Shown here: in pieces, positions 1 to 13,385 of the stretch
Position numbering within the stretch: position 1 is the first letter of the stretch
Layout of the letters: every line of letters starts with the position of its first letter
Assembly (NCBI RefSeq): GCF_051014685.1
Contig: NC_135049.1
Span: 33,807,531-33,871,530, forward strand
DNA length: 64,000 bases
Reading direction: 5' to 3'
Source of the DNA: Ptiloglossa arizonensis
Taxonomy: Eukaryota > Arthropoda > Insecta > Hymenoptera > Colletidae
The notes under the pieces: generated by a model
Database searches by the model: none
The model's input: only the letters and a program-made list of their open reading frames with translations
Told to the model about the DNA's origin: nothing
Made by a program: the position numbers and the translations under genes

Positions 1-1620
1 CACCACTCGGTGCCCGACCGAACCCAACCAACGCTCCTCGTCGGCGATCCCGCGAAGAGAGAAAACGTCCGAATCTCAACGTCCTTGGTCGTTCGACGAG
101 AAAACAATTCCGACGCGGCGGCACGGCGGCACGGCGGCACGGCGGCGCGGCTGCTCGAATTTGAGGCCACGATCTACATTCGTAACGCAACAACGTCGAT
201 CGAAGCTGCTGCGACGCAACCCGGCGCGAGCAACGACCGCGAAAACCGCACCGAACGACACCACGATATCGCCGCGCGGATCGATAGATCGCGGGTCCGT
301 AGACCCGGACCGTTCGGCTTTCAGCCGAAATACTTGCGCGGAAGGTTACGCGCGTTTACCTTCCCGTCCTCGCGCGAAAGAACACCGAAACGATCGAGCT
401 TCCTGCTAGAATCGTAGCATTCCCAGTTTTCGTAGAACGAAAGCGGTCAACGATAACAGGATCGACGAAACGGTACACGCAACGCTCGCGACGCTTCGTG
501 GAAACTCGACGATCACCGATACTCGAGCAGGCCGTGATCAATAACGTCCGCAAATGCATATATACAATGATCGGGCCCGAAATCAGGAATAGATTTTCAC
601 GAATGTTCGGTTCGGGCCGGTTGTTGCCCAGTCGTCGCGCTGCGCTGGCCCGATTCTCTTCTTTTCTCCTCTCTTCTCTCGTTCTTCCTCGTCCCTCGAT
701 CTCCACGACAGCCGCGACTCTTCGACCGTTTTCTCATGAAATATTCACGCAACGCGGATCGAAATCGTCGTTTGTTAGTCAACCATCCCTTCCCGCTTCT
801 CCCGTTCGTCCTCCTTTCTCGTCCGATCCAACGCGACGAACCATCGCCATCCCTGGCCCGTTTCTTTCTCCCGCTTTCGTTTACACGGGGAAGTACGTCG
901 CTCGACGACTTCCGCGCGACGCCGAAATCGCGGAAGCCTAATTCCGATTCCTTCGGAAACATCGGAGAGAGATCGAAATGCGAAGAAAACGATAACGGAT
1001 TCGATCGATACGATCGGTTTTCGATCGCGTCGACGAATCAGAACCGATTTCCTTTCCCGTTTACTCTTTCTTCGATCGTTTTTCGATCGTCCGGTTACTC
1101 GTTCTCGACCGTCCAGTCGCGAAACGCAATGGCACGGTTCGACCTTGTTATCGCGGTAGTCGCGGCGTATACGACCAACGAGATTTCGTTTCCACCCTCA
1201 AAGTCGCGGAAAGGAAAAGATCTCGGTCGTGTTGGATCCATTCGGCGAGTGGTCGCTCCGCTTTGCCCGGCGACGGTTAATATCTGACCGATGCGACGCG
1301 ACGCGTCGCATTAATTAAAAGACGCTTTCTAATACGTCGAATTGAATTACAGCGGGTTATCGATCTCCTGGCATGCCATCGCTCACGGGCGTTCCCCGTG
1401 TCGTCTATTTTCTATACCGTCGCGCCGCTCGTTTTCTCATCTGCCACGGATTTCACTCCTTTTAAATCACAATCGCCTATTAGAGCCGGAGAAGGTGCGC
1501 GTTCCCGTACGTAATTTTCGTATCTCGGTCACGAGCGGACGCTCGGAATCGCTCGAAATCGTCCAATTATATAATCGATTCGAACCGGCCGCGACCGTCG
1601 CCGTCGCCGTCGTCGTCGTT

Positions 1621-1667
<47 letters not shown>

Positions 1668-4600
1668 CTTCGTTTACTTAGGAACTCCGTGGGCCGATTA
1701 GGAATCCAGAAGTCTCGTTTCCTTCCTCGGTCTCCTCGTTACGAACTTCTAATCGTGACAGGTGACATTCGAGCGTAGCCGCGCGACGCGCTTGCATCCG
1801 TAAGCAGTGTCGCCATTCGTTCGAAAGAACGTCCGAGAGCCTCGCTAAATTCTCGTAACAACCGAAAGCGAAACCGCTCCATTATCGGCTCGTTTTGAAA
1901 TCGAAGCGAGCAAGACCGATAACTTTCCTCCGCGCTCGCTCGTCGGTTTATTAGTTGGCAAAAAAGTAGCGCGCCCGTCCAGCAGCGGCACTTTCAAACG
2001 AATCGCAAAAAAACACCGCATCGGACGGAGCGTTCCAACGCGTGCGTCGCGTGGCGAGGATACTCGGCGGAAAGAGAGCGAGAGGGAGAAAGAGATTCGA
2101 AACCCGCGACTGTTTCGAACGATAACGAGCAACTAGCGGCTATTTTGAAAAACGGAGAGAAGAATCGGAACGGTTCGACCTTTCCTCGAATTCTACGTAG
2201 GCGCGCAGGGTGCCCGAAGGGACATCGCGTACGTTTACCTTGCGCGGTAAAATCTTTTCCCGACGAGGTCCCGGTGCTTCCTTCAATTTTACCGAAGCCG
2301 GTAATCGCGATAATTGCGAGCACCGACCGCCTCGAAGGAAGTCCTTTCAGCGACTTTGACTCCTCGCGCGAGCACTCACTTTCTTTTCCCGTTCCTTTCT
2401 CGTGTGCTTCTTCTTCGCGTTGCTCCCCGCTCCCCGCTCCCCGCTCCCCGCTCCGTCCGTTATCGTACAATTTACGGACAAATGGCCGTTACTGTTGTTA
2501 CCAGACGCGGTTTAAACGCGTTACGCGATCCGTGAGAAAAATTCTCAGCCGTGCGCCGTCGAGACCTCCTCGATCCAACCTCTGTAAACGGCACAATCTT
2601 CTTCCGGCGCGCTGGAAATATTTGACGAATTTCAGACGCGTGGTCGGCGTTTCGCTGAAAAAGATCAACTTTCTCGGAACTCGCAACGACCGTACGCGTA
2701 TTCGTGCAACGACGTATCGGCGATCGATAGTACCGCGAACGAAAACGACTTTCCTAGTATTTTCCAACATCGAAACTTTTATCGTCGCGAGTGAAAAGCC
2801 ACCTTTTGTCGGACCTTTGAAAAGTAGAGTACGCGAGCCATCGCTGAACCGCGCAACGTTTCTCTCCAAGGAAAGAGCCATAGGCGTGGTCCAATTTCTA
2901 GAATCACCCCGCGTGCATTGCGCGCTCTTCTTTTCCTCGTGTTCTTTATCCCGCGCGCACAATTTTTTATACTTTCTTCGTAGGAACCGCGAGCCGACGA
3001 GCAACGGGGAATTCAAGGCTGCCTCGCGGTGAGAGTATAAGGCGAGATTCCAGCGGCGCGCTGATAATTTAGGTTTCATAAGGAAACGCCTGAAACGAGT
3101 CGTCGTTTATCTAAATCGTCGAGAGACCGCGAATCGGTGAAAACTACCGAATGTTCCGTCTCGTGTCCGGCGCGGCTCGTCGGAAATTCTGCAAATTGCC
3201 GCGTTAGAAAATTCTTCGTATCGAGTTCTCGAGTTCTCTCCGTAAATTCGAGCCAACGGATTCTTCGTCTCGTCCGAGATACCGCGCAAACGTTTTCGAA
3301 ATCGTACGAATCGTCGCGGCCGATCGAAAGCACCCGGCGACTACTTTGCGCCGCAATTTCGTTTCGCTCGAACGAATCGCGGTTAACTCGCGCTGCCCTC
3401 GTTGTAGGTCGACTCGATCGCGACAATCGTCGTTGGACGTCGACGGACCGGCCGAAGAAAACTATCTCGAGCGGACGGAGGAGTCACGGACGATGCTTTG
3501 CTCCCTTCGAAGCGGGATCACCGGGACGAGCGGGTCCTAACGGGCAACGGTTATTAGGGTCGGAGCCTCCGCAACGGTACCGGAAGCCGGCCGGAATCGC
3601 GTTTCGCGAGCCGGGTATCGAATTATCCGACGAGAACGTTTTACGTTGTACGAATTGGTTCGTTCGAGACGTTGATCGACCGTAAACAACGGTTATTCGC
3701 GATATTCGGAACCGAGTGCGTGGTGTTCGATTCTCGGATGAAAATGATACGAAACGCGTTCGCGAAACGTACGACCGCGTGCCAACTATTTGGCATCGTA
3801 CCGCGAAGCAGAATCTCGGTTTCAGGCGTCTCCGACTGGAAACGGAGGTCCGACGGACGGTTTCCACGGGAGGGAACGGTTTCTCGACGACTCGTGGATC
3901 GGTCGCGTATTCTCGATACGCGAGCGGTGATTCGTAGCCGTCTTTCGTTCGATCGACTCGAGATTCGCGCGAAAACGGTATTTCGCGAAACGGAAGAAAC
4001 TCGAGGCTCGATACGATATCGTTTTTTCTCCTTCCGCCGAATCGCGTCGCGTTCGAGCTGCCTCCGCAAGGTTACCGACTACCAACGAACGCGTGGGCGC
4101 GATCGTCCCGCCCGCAGAAAACAACCTCGAACTTTTATGCCATAAATAATAATCGTCGGATTATCGGCGATGCACGCGCGCCGCTTACGTGTACGCGGCT
4201 CGGCGAAATGTTGTCGACAAATTAATTCTGCCAGACTGGCCGGTGCGAGCGCCACGAAATACGAAGCTCGATGAATAACGAACGGTGTCGCCTGTCAGCC
4301 CGAATGAAAGTAACATCGAGAACGATTAAGCCGGCGCAGGATCCGAAACCTGCGATCTTATATCGTTTTACCACCTTTCACCGACCCTTTCCACTCCCCC
4401 GTCGTTTCTCGGCCATTGTTTACCGATTTACACAGTTCTTCCGTTTCGTAACCACGAAACGCGTCACAAATCGACGTTTACCCGCGTAATACGAACGCGA
4501 GGCGATTTCGAATCTCGAGGAACGATATTCCCGCGAACGCGGCAAAGCCGGAAAAACAAACGACCTCGACCGCGTACCGCGCACCGCGCACCGCGCACCG

Positions 4601-6812
4601 CGATCCAAGGGAACAACCGGAATCGACGAATAATTCGTAAAGCGATCGCGCGTAATTGCGAGCCGCGCGCGTTTATCCATAAACCACAAAACGGCCGATG
4701 AACGAGGACACGGGCTGCTCGAGTAACAAGTGGTGGACGCTCGTACGCGTTGCACGGCACAGCGAAGCACTCGACGATTCGCTGACTTTGACGAGTATCC
4801 GTGAACGGGCAACGCGGGAAACAAGGTCAACGCCGAAGACGTTTCTTCGAGTCTCGCTTCGAAATCCTACTTGGATTCGAAACGTTGCCAAGCCTCGAAC
4901 GGTCCAAACTATTTTCGAAGCTTGCCAAAGACCACCGAATCGCACGATCCTCGTCTCCTCGCTCGAAAGAAAACGTAGCGATTCAGGTTTTTTCGCGGTG
5001 CATTCGGCGAGCATGCGGCCCTGGAAGCGCACTTATGGTACACGTAGGTGAATGTCGGGAGAGAAACCATACCGGCAAGGACGACAGAGCGAGAGGCGGA
5101 GGGTGAAAGGGAAAGAGAAGAAGAAGAAGAAGGAAAGGGAGACAAACCACGCCCGGCTCATCCCGACTTTCTAGAAACCGAAAACTGGATCGTGGCTGGC
5201 AGCGTGGATCTTGGCCGATCTCGAGCGACGTCGGTCCAACTTGATTCACGTAACAGATGTCGGTCCTTAAGGATCGTGCTTCGCTTCTCCTTCTTCTTCT
5301 TCTTGTTTCAACCGCCGCACCGCGCCGTTCCGCGGAACCAGCTACCGTTTCCCGAGGACATTACTCACCGAGTCCGCTCGGTGAAACTCCACCTTTCGGG
5401 AGATAAACCGCCGACTCGAGCACGCTCGAGGGAAACGAAATTCCGAGAAGCGCGCCGCTCGCGATTCGGTTACCGGAAATCCGCAGCTGTCCGGGACGGA
5501 CGGACGGACGGTCGAATCGAGTCGAGTCGAATCGAGTCGAATCGAGTCGATCGTCGCGCTTTGGATCGCGTTATCCGAAACGGACGAGACGATGTCGCGT
5601 TGTATCGCGTCGCTGCTCTTTTCCCTGAAAAATCCGATCGACGCACGGGAGTTTCTCCTTGCTGATCGAACTATCGAACGGGAACAGGGGAAAGTACGAT
5701 ATGTAAATCGAACTTGATCAACCGCGTCCGAGTACGTAGACGGATGACACGGTATCTATCGCTTTCTTCGTTATCGTCCGGCAGAGAAAGAGCGAATCGC
5801 TCGTCGACGATAATCGCTCGAACGGATAACGCGACTTTATCGTACCTTCTCGAAACGAAAGACGAACGAGTTCTTTTTCGACTTTTACGCGCGCAACGAT
5901 CGGTCGACGACTCGCGAACCGATCGTGAAAACCATCGAGGTAGAGCGGATCGGTGACTTTAAAACGCTCGGTGTACTTTCGATTCCAGCCGGACACCACC
6001 CAGTCGTCTTCGCATTCTCCGTACTCGCAATTAACGCTTTTCACTATTGCCGCTCGCGAGCTTCTTGCTTCTGCTCCTTTTACGCCGGAACGGGGTTCTT
6101 GCTCCTCCGACGTTCCTCCTTTTTCCCCCTGCCTCCTGCCGCCCGACCCGCGCCCCTGTCAACGTCGCGAGCGGTTTTCTCTTTCGTTGGAACCGGACGA
6201 CCAACCGTGAATTAGCTTCCTCGGTAACTGGATCGATTAGCGCGAAACAACGTCGCCGGCGAACGGTTCCCTCGATTTCTCGAATCTCGGCCGAAGAGAT
6301 TACTTCGTTGAAAAATTCACCGACGAAACAGCGAAGACCTCGACCGGAGGAAAATTCGGCGAAAGGCAGCGCGCAACGTTCGTAGGTCGATGGAGACTTC
6401 GACGCTCGCACGAGTAACGCTCGTCACGGTGATTTCCATGCCGGATAAGGCGAGCATCGATCCCGCGACACGGTTATTTCTCATAATTTGTTTGTAATCC
6501 GTTGATCCGCGATTCGCTCGCAAAATCGATCGAAGAACGAGCGGCGACTTCGAGGACCTCCGCGATGGAACGATGTCGAACGATCTCGACAGGGACGAAT
6601 CGAGGTGTCCGCGAAAATCCCGCGAACGGTCTTCTCTATTGGGAGAAAAGCGAGGAAAATGTTGCGAGAAACGTGGTACTCGCTCTCTCGTTCGTCGTAT
6701 CGATAAACAGGCACGATTACTCCTCGCTTCTGTATTACGGAGCTACGAGCTCGAACGAGCAAAATCGATTTCGATGTTTAAAATGAAAGAACGTGTACTG
6801 TTTCGATTCCAG
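1..6812. other. GC-rich non-coding DNA upstream of the ham exon
   Basis: No recognisable coding exon was found on either strand. The many open frames are Arg/Ser-rich, which is what CpG-rich non-coding DNA gives by chance, and none has family motifs. In particular there is no PR domain and no C2H2 finger array, so the N-terminal exons of the ham gene are not recognisable here and probably lie upstream of the window. The stretch ends in a splice acceptor at 6811-6812 and is most simply read as a ham intron (inference). It holds short tandem arrays near 120-150, 1596-1668, 2421-2458, 4575-4600 and 5514-5550. Confidence 0.5.
1596..1668. repeat. (GTC)n trinucleotide microsatellite
   Basis: About 24 nearly perfect copies of a GTC/GCC unit. 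One frame reads as a poly-Val run, which is a by-product and not a protein. Confidence 0.85.
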
Positions 6813-7561
6813 GTCACCCCGAGCGACGAGCAGGAGCAAGAACGCGGGTGACAGAGGCGGTGTGATGAGCGGATATCTCGGTAGCGTCACCCTGCCCCCG
6901 ACGTTGCTGCACGACCCGAAGTATCCTCCAGCCATGCGGGAGAAAGACTCGAGTCCGAGGAAAATGCCGGGCCACATAAGCCCGAAACAGGCCAGCATAT
7001 ATCCGCTGAGCGTTCGCGTGCCGGACGTCGAAGAGTTGCCCTACGACTTGAGCCACGGCCACGGTCGCGGTCTCTCCAGTCCCACGAATCAACAGCAACA
7101 CCAGCAACAGCCCCATATGAGTCCCGCGGCCAGACCGCCTCAACCGCACCTACAGCAGGACGATCTGGACTGCGAACCGCTCGATCTGCGCGTCGATCGT
7201 AAAAAGGAGAGGCTCAGGGACGAAAATCAGAACGAGATCGAAGTCCTCAACCGAAACAGCCTCGGCGGCGGTCTTCCTTATCACACGGTATTGTTCCCTC
7301 AACACCACGCGGTCCATCCGTTGGTCCTGGAAGCCATGTACCGGTCGCACCATCACGGTTCACCGGTTCCGGACCTGCCTAAGATTCAAGTCAGAGCTCT
7401 GCCTACCATGGTACCGTTACCCCCCAACAGATTCTCCTCCACGACTTCGACCACCTCGTCTTCCTCCTCTTCGCAGGCCGCCGTGAGAATACCGAGTCCC
7501 GCGAGCGGCCAGCAGCAACAGAACCATCCGAGTCAACAACAACAACAACAACCACCACCCC

Positions 7562-7592
<31 letters not shown>

Positions 7593-7621
7593 GCAACAAC
7601 ACCACCACCACCATCACCACC

Positions 7622-7652
<31 letters not shown>

Positions 7653-7695
7653 GCAACAGCAGCAGCAACAACAGCAACCGCAGAATCATCCGAGT

Positions 7696-7730
<35 letters not shown>

Positions 7731-7759
7731 ACCGCAGAATCATCCGAGTCAGCAGCAGC

Positions 7760-7790
<31 letters not shown>

Positions 7791-8472
7791 GAACCATCCG
7801 AGTCAGCAGCAGCAGCAGCAAACATCTTCCAATCTCCCACCGTACTCCATCGGCGTCCAAGCCGGTTTGAAGCCGAAGGACAGATACTCGTGCAAATTTT
7901 GCGGCAAAGTGTTCCCAAGATCGGCCAACTTGACTCGGCACTTGAGGACGCACACGGGCGAGCAACCGTACAAATGTAAATACTGCGAAAGAAGCTTCAG
8001 CATTTCCAGCAACCTTCAGCGTCACGTACGAAATATCCACAACAAGGAGAAACCGTTCAAGTGTCCGTTGTGCGAACGGTGTTTCGGACAACAGACCAAC
8101 CTGGACAGACATCTGAAGAAACACGATGCGGACGGGCCGACGATACTGGACGAGGTCAGATCGAGGTATCACGGTCAGCTGCCGAGAGCGGACGAATCCT
8201 ATTTCGAGGAGATACGCAGCTTCATGGGGAAGATCACGTCGCAGAGACAGGGAATACCTTACTTCTCCGGATTGCTCGGTCACGGGCCGGACGACTTCAG
8301 AAGCGACAAGCAACAGCTTCGACTCGAGGAGAAGAGGGGCGATTCTTCGTACTTCAGCGATCGGGATAATCTGAGCTCGAGGTCGAGCAGCACCGCCAGC
8401 AGACCCGGCAGCGTTCAAGAGGAACAAAGGGAAGTCAATTCTCCTCCCTTGTCGCCCGGAAACAATACTTGA
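6813..8472 (+). CDS. ham: Hamlet/PRDM3-16-type zinc-finger protein, C-terminal exon (partial)
   Basis: This is the 3'-terminal coding exon of a PRDM-family transcription factor, Hamlet in flies and MECOM/PRDM16 in vertebrates. The exon opens after a TTCCAG acceptor at 6807-6812, with one base completing a codon, and runs to a TGA at 8470-8472. In order it contains a Pro-rich region, a CtBP-binding PLDLR motif (7177-7191), a His-rich stretch with [10 protein letters not shown], a poly-Gln/His linker (7505-7822), three C2H2 fingers (about 7885-7953, 7969-8040 and 8056-8124) with TGEQPYKC- and KEKPFKC-type linkers, and a conserved tail with DEVRSRYHG and [14 protein letters not shown]. The three-finger cluster followed by this tail is the hallmark of the distal DNA-binding domain of this family. 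The PR domain and first finger array must be in exons not seen here. An ATG at 6865 could start a shorter form. Family known: nuclear regulator of neural and sensory cell fate. Family assignment is strong; one-to-one orthology is inferred. Confidence 0.9.
7505..7822 (+). repeat. Poly-Gln/poly-His coding repeat with a reiterated NHPSQ module
   Basis: CAA/CAG tracts are interrupted by one run of about 12 His codons. The short module N-H-P-S-Q recurs four times, each followed by a Gln run. Both CAA and CAG are used, so the array is partly codon-scrambled. The same DNA gives long poly-Leu or poly-Val frames on the minus strand, which are shadows. Confidence 0.95.
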
Positions 8473-10146
8473 ACCGAAAGACACGATCGCGCGTACGACG
8501 AGAATTCGACGAACGCGCGATCAGTTCAGAGGTCGAAATGTCCCTGCGAGTCGCTGCGATTCGACGATATCGAAACGTTTACGAATCTGGTGTATCCTCT
8601 CTCCGATGAGAGTACTCCCAACCGTCGTTACGGACGGTTCGGTCGGGTCGGTCGGGTCGGTCCACTCGAACCGCCGAAGGCGATAAGATTGGTCTCTCGA
8701 TTAGAGGAACCGCCTCTTGGAACGCCGAAGACGCGACACCAAGTGCAACGTGTTCGTTCGCTATGAAGCGAGCTCTACTCGATTGAAACGGTCGGTCTCT
8801 CGCGTAGCCCGTACGATTCCGAAACCTTCGAACCGGGCTTCGTCTCGGGTAAACGCATCGAATCGTTTCGCCGAAAAACTCGACCGAGGTAGAATTCTTC
8901 GGAACGTTGCTCGAACACCAACGGGTGCCTTAAAGGAGTGCCTTCGTGATACGTTCTTCGGACACCGCAAACCGTTGCGCGCCTAGGTTAAGTAGACGAT
9001 AAAATTCGCTCTAAGCACCGACCCTTTAGTTATTACTTTCGAACCTTTCGTCGGGAAGAAGGACCGAGAGAAAACAACGCGCGATCCTATCGTTGTGAAT
9101 CGATCCGCGCGGAACACGGAGCCGAAACGAATACGGCTTTGTCGATTCGACGCAGAAATTTCTTTCGATTTCGCAAAGTATTCGGGACGTCGACGCGCAG
9201 GCTGTCGACGCGATTTAAGCGCGATAATGGAACGTCGGAACGATACGCTCTCGTTCGATACCGAAATTGGGTTTCTCGGGTAAAAGATGACACGCGCGAC
9301 GCGGAAAAACGACGTATTTCCCGTCGGCGATGATCAACGAAAAAACAAGGAACAAACGAGAGGAAAGACCGAGAGAAGCGCCGTCAGCGATCCCACACGG
9401 CGACGATACGATCCCCCTCGTTTCCTACGTACGGTCGCTGAAAACCGTACCCGGACCGAAACGATCTAATCGTCTTCCGTTCTTGACTCCGCGGCTGCGA
9501 ATCGTACCTGGCCACTTTCTAACCGAGGACCGACGATCGACACCGACGCCAACCAGCGGGAAGTCCTTCGACCTTGAATGGTAAACGGCTCGCTTCGATC
9601 GATCACGCTACGGATCTGGATCGAACTGACGGAACGCCACGCGCGCGGACCGATCGTCGAACGCTTCCACCCGTCGGCTCGTCGACGATTCGTTCGCACC
9701 TTCTCCGTGGAACGAACAACCGTTGCCGATCGAAATAGAAAATAGCGCGGAAAGATCGGAAGGGAGCAATTCATCGACGCTTACCACCTTGAACGAACAT
9801 TCGCCGCAAGGGGCGTGTTGCGCTCGAATAAGAAAACACGATCGAGAAACGATCGACGGTTTCTGGAGCGAAATCGGAGGAGACCGGTACCCGAGCGACG
9901 GTAAACCCAAACACCTACGTTTCGAACGACGCGGGAATCGATACGACCGAATTCCATCGGCCGACGTCCAACCAACGGGCGAAACTTTGATATTTATTTT
10001 ACGACGCGGACTAGCGATCGCCCCGAAACCGTTCCAACCAGGCCTACGCTTCCCAGAAGCTGGTTTTCCTTTTACTTGTGTCTTTCCGTCAATGAATCAG
10101 CATGCGCATCGAAAACGCTAGAATTCGAGATCGGGTGCAACGCGAC

Positions 10147-10260
10147 GCGAGAGGCGTGATGCGAGAGGCGAGAGGCGAGAGACGAGAGGCGAGAAGCGAG
10201 AGGCGAGAGGCGAGAGGCGAGAGGCGAGAGACGAGACGCGAGGCTCGAGGTGTCGAGGTG
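10147..10260. repeat. GAGAGGC-type heptamer minisatellite
   Basis: About 15 imperfect copies of a 7-base purine-rich unit (GAGAGGC with GAGACGA/GAAGCGA variants). Confidence 0.85.
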
Positions 10261-10886
10261 TCGAGACTAAGCTTCTACGGTGCGGAGATCTCTCCTCGAC
10301 GAAAGAGGATGACAGGCGGCACTGTTTTTCTTGGTTCGCGCGTATACGCGATCCCGGCCGACGATGGCCTCGGACCTCTCTTGCGTTACACTTTTGCCAC
10401 GCCCCGATCGGACGGGCAAGCTCATCGCGAAAGTGAAACGCAATAAAGGAGCCACGCCGAGGCGAGAGAGCGATCTCGACAACCATGAAACGCTAACAGA
10501 GAGATACCACCGAGAGAAGGAGAGATCCGATCGATCGAGAGACCTCGAGGCTTGGAAATCGGTTTCCTCGCAGTCACCGGTCCCCGCTCGAACGCGCATC
10601 GTCCGAAATTCTACCCCCGACGGACACCCTCCTCTCCCTCCGATGAGTTCCTTTCTCACAAAGAACTCGCGCCGCGAAATATTCCCTCGCGTTACCTAAC
10701 CCGAATAAAATCTCATCGGAGAAATACTCGCGGCCGACCTAAATCCTCGGAGACTTTTTCAATTCGTGAACCGTGCCTCTTTACCTACCCACCCAATGGA
10801 AAAATCGAAACTTTTCGAATAAAGGAAGCTTTGCGCAGCAATACTTGGGATTACGTACGTGTCCGTACGATGTTCCGTCCGGTGCG

Positions 10887-10918
10887 TCGATACGATACGA
10901 TACGATACGATACGATAC
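10887..10918. repeat. (CGATA)n pentamer microsatellite
   Basis: Six tandem copies of CGATA/ATACG. Confidence 0.85.
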
Positions 10919-13092
10919 TATATATCCATCGACCGACGAGAAGTACGCGGTGCCTCGCTTCGAGCGATCGCTGCCAGTTTCCACGCTAGGCAATCCCTCG
11001 ACCGGTTCTCCGGCGAAGAAAGAAGCCGCGAAATTTCTCGGTGGACGAGTCTCTCTATCCGCGAGATCGCGCGTGCCGCGTGCCGCGTGCCGCGTTCTCA
11101 CGTCCGCGCGTCGCGTTTTCGATCTCATCTCGTTCCAGTTTACACGCGTGATTTCACTGGTCGCCCGCCGGTCCCCAACGCGCGGGGACACCTCGTCTCG
11201 ATTCGAATTGCGACAGCCTGCTACGAAAAAAAGAAAAGAAAGAGAGAAACGTCTTCGCGTTGACTTTAGACGACCGGAAACCCTCGTCCATCGTCGCGTT
11301 CCTACCTTACACCGGGCGACCATTGCGTTCTTTCTCGCGTTGCGCTTCGACATCGAATAGCGATTAGACGATTCCTCGTTTTATCTTGCGAATCGATGTG
11401 TCACGTCCATGCATACGAAACGTCGTTTCTTCGTTGAGATTCGTATCGAGAACGTATTTGAAACTCGAAACATTTCTTCGTTCGATCGAACGCGTCTGGA
11501 AGTATATCATAATCGCGAGTACGAAAACAGACTCTCCGATTTTGTTTCTTCGACTTATCGCTGGTATCGTTTTGTGTTTCTCGACGTTCCATTCGCCCGA
11601 TTAAATTCTCGTTTCGTTCGCATCGTTTAAGGAGGGGGACCCGTTCAGAGCCTTTCGCGAATACGTCGAAAAACGTATAATACCGAAGCCGTGTACGCCG
11701 TCTCTCCGCGTTACGCCGTTCATTTCGACGAAATATCGATTATTCCGATAATTTCGTATACGTATCCTATTCGACTACGACGACTCGATAAGTATAAATA
11801 GACGAAGGGTGCTACCGAATGTTTCATCGCGAACCGATACAAATATACACCGCATCGAAATGCCGTTTGACTCGCGTTTGTTTCTTTTTTTTTTCGCCTC
11901 GAACTCGCAATTTTGCGCAAACAACATTCCTTACGCTCCAACCTAACGCACATGGTTTCAGCGACAACGGTCTATGGTCGCGTTCCGAATAACCTCCAAC
12001 GAACCAGAATTATAATAGAGTATAGTATTTATGTATGTTCTCGTACACGCGTGTACCTATAGCTGCTAGAATTTGAATCGAGGCTCAATTTAGTTAGCGG
12101 AAATCGTTGCAAAGATGTTAGTCGCCCGCGCGTCGACGAGTTCCCGTATTACCGAGATCGCGTAATACAAACGTAAAGAAATACGAAACGTTTCGGCGCA
12201 AAGAATCGGGCAATCGATATCGGAATATCGAACTCGTGGATGCGCGGTACCGGTGGCAGCTAATCTCGCGAGCGCGTTGCGCATTTTCAACGACGAAACT
12301 CGCTTTAAAATGCGCGCGTAAGATGCTCGAGGCCCGACGTGCAACAGATACCACCGGGTCCGATACGAACGGGCGCGGCGGAGGAACCGGGGAAAAGGTT
12401 ACGGTGGCCACCTCTTCCCCTCACCCGCCACCCCCAACCCTTGTAAACTAATAGTCAACCACGTGCGAAGCATAACGAGCGAATTGTAAAGAATACGTTT
12501 AATTTTTATATATAGTATATACGAATATATACGCACAAACGATATATGTATATGTACATGTAAAACGTACCACGATTGTGATTTCACCGAGGTTACCGAG
12601 TTATACGTATTTACCGTTTAGCCGCGAACGCGGCGCCGTGAGTCGACGAAGCTGTCAAGCGCTCTTTACCTTTTAAAACCGCTAGATCGTAAGCCGTGCG
12701 CACGGATGGGTTCAAGCTCGGTTCGGCTCGTCGAGTTCTTCCTCGTACGTTCGCGTTAGTCAAAATAATCCGACAGGGACACGAGTGCCTCGCGATCGAA
12801 CGAATACTATCCCCATCGCCTCGAGAACAACGTCGTTTCCGCTATTCCGGATCGTTATTTTCCTTCCTCTGTTTCCTTTCGAACAACCACGGTGTTTGAA
12901 ATTCGCGCGAGTCTAACAACGATTGTCGATCGCAAGAAGATGCTCGGTCTATCGCGAGGCGCAACTTCGCGGACGATCGGTCGTTCGCTATTCCTACTTT
13001 TTACGCGTTAATACTGTTCAGCCCCGTAGTCCCGCGTCTCGAAGCTTAATGGTGACTGTATATATGTTAATATGTAATATTCGATTAAAGAA

Positions 13093-13153
13093 AATATATA
13101 TATATATATATACACACATACATACATATGTGTGCGTGCCTGTTTCTCTCTCT

Positions 13154-13190
<37 letters not shown>
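13093..13190. repeat. Compound (AT)n / (GT)n microsatellite flanking the mariner insertion
   Basis: An (AT)n run at 13093-13112 is followed by CA/TG-rich sequence and a (GT)n run from about 13159 to 13186 ending in TATA directly at the transposon edge. CA repeats resume on the other side of the transposon (14515-14530), so the element sits inside a dinucleotide-repeat region. Confidence 0.85.
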
Positions 13191-13217
13191 CTACCTTGAT
13201 CAAAAAGTTCTAGGACT
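13191..13217 (+). repeat. Left terminal inverted repeat of the mariner element
   Basis: It begins CTACCTTGATCAAAAAGTT and pairs with 14488-14514, with one C/T mismatch in 27 bases. Confidence 0.93.
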
Positions 13218-13385
13218 GTCCCCCGTGTGTCGCTGTCAATCACCCGATTGTTTCTTTTTTTTTTTTTGTTAGGTTACCATATCTGTCATTAACACTTCCT
13301 TCCAATTTCAGCATCATAGCTTGATATTTGTAAAAGTTACGTTGTACTGAGCACATCTCCTTTGTTCGTGTCTTCGAGTTTGAAA

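Larger units (their letters stand above)
8473..13092. other. ham 3' UTR and non-coding DNA
   Basis: No coding exon recognised. The first few kilobases are GC-rich like the upstream DNA. From about 11.4 kb the sequence becomes AT-richer, with TATA-type runs around 12.0-12.6 kb. A long ham 3' UTR may extend into this stretch, but its end cannot be placed. An AATAAA occurs at 10443-10448. A small hairpin (AACCGTC paired with GACGGTT) lies near 8620-8640. Confidence 0.4.

Noticed and set aside
7417..8484. Long minus-strand frame opposite the ham exon, rich in Leu and Val
   Set aside because: It is the complement of the CAA/CAC repeats and zinc-finger codons; the + strand has clear family motifs.
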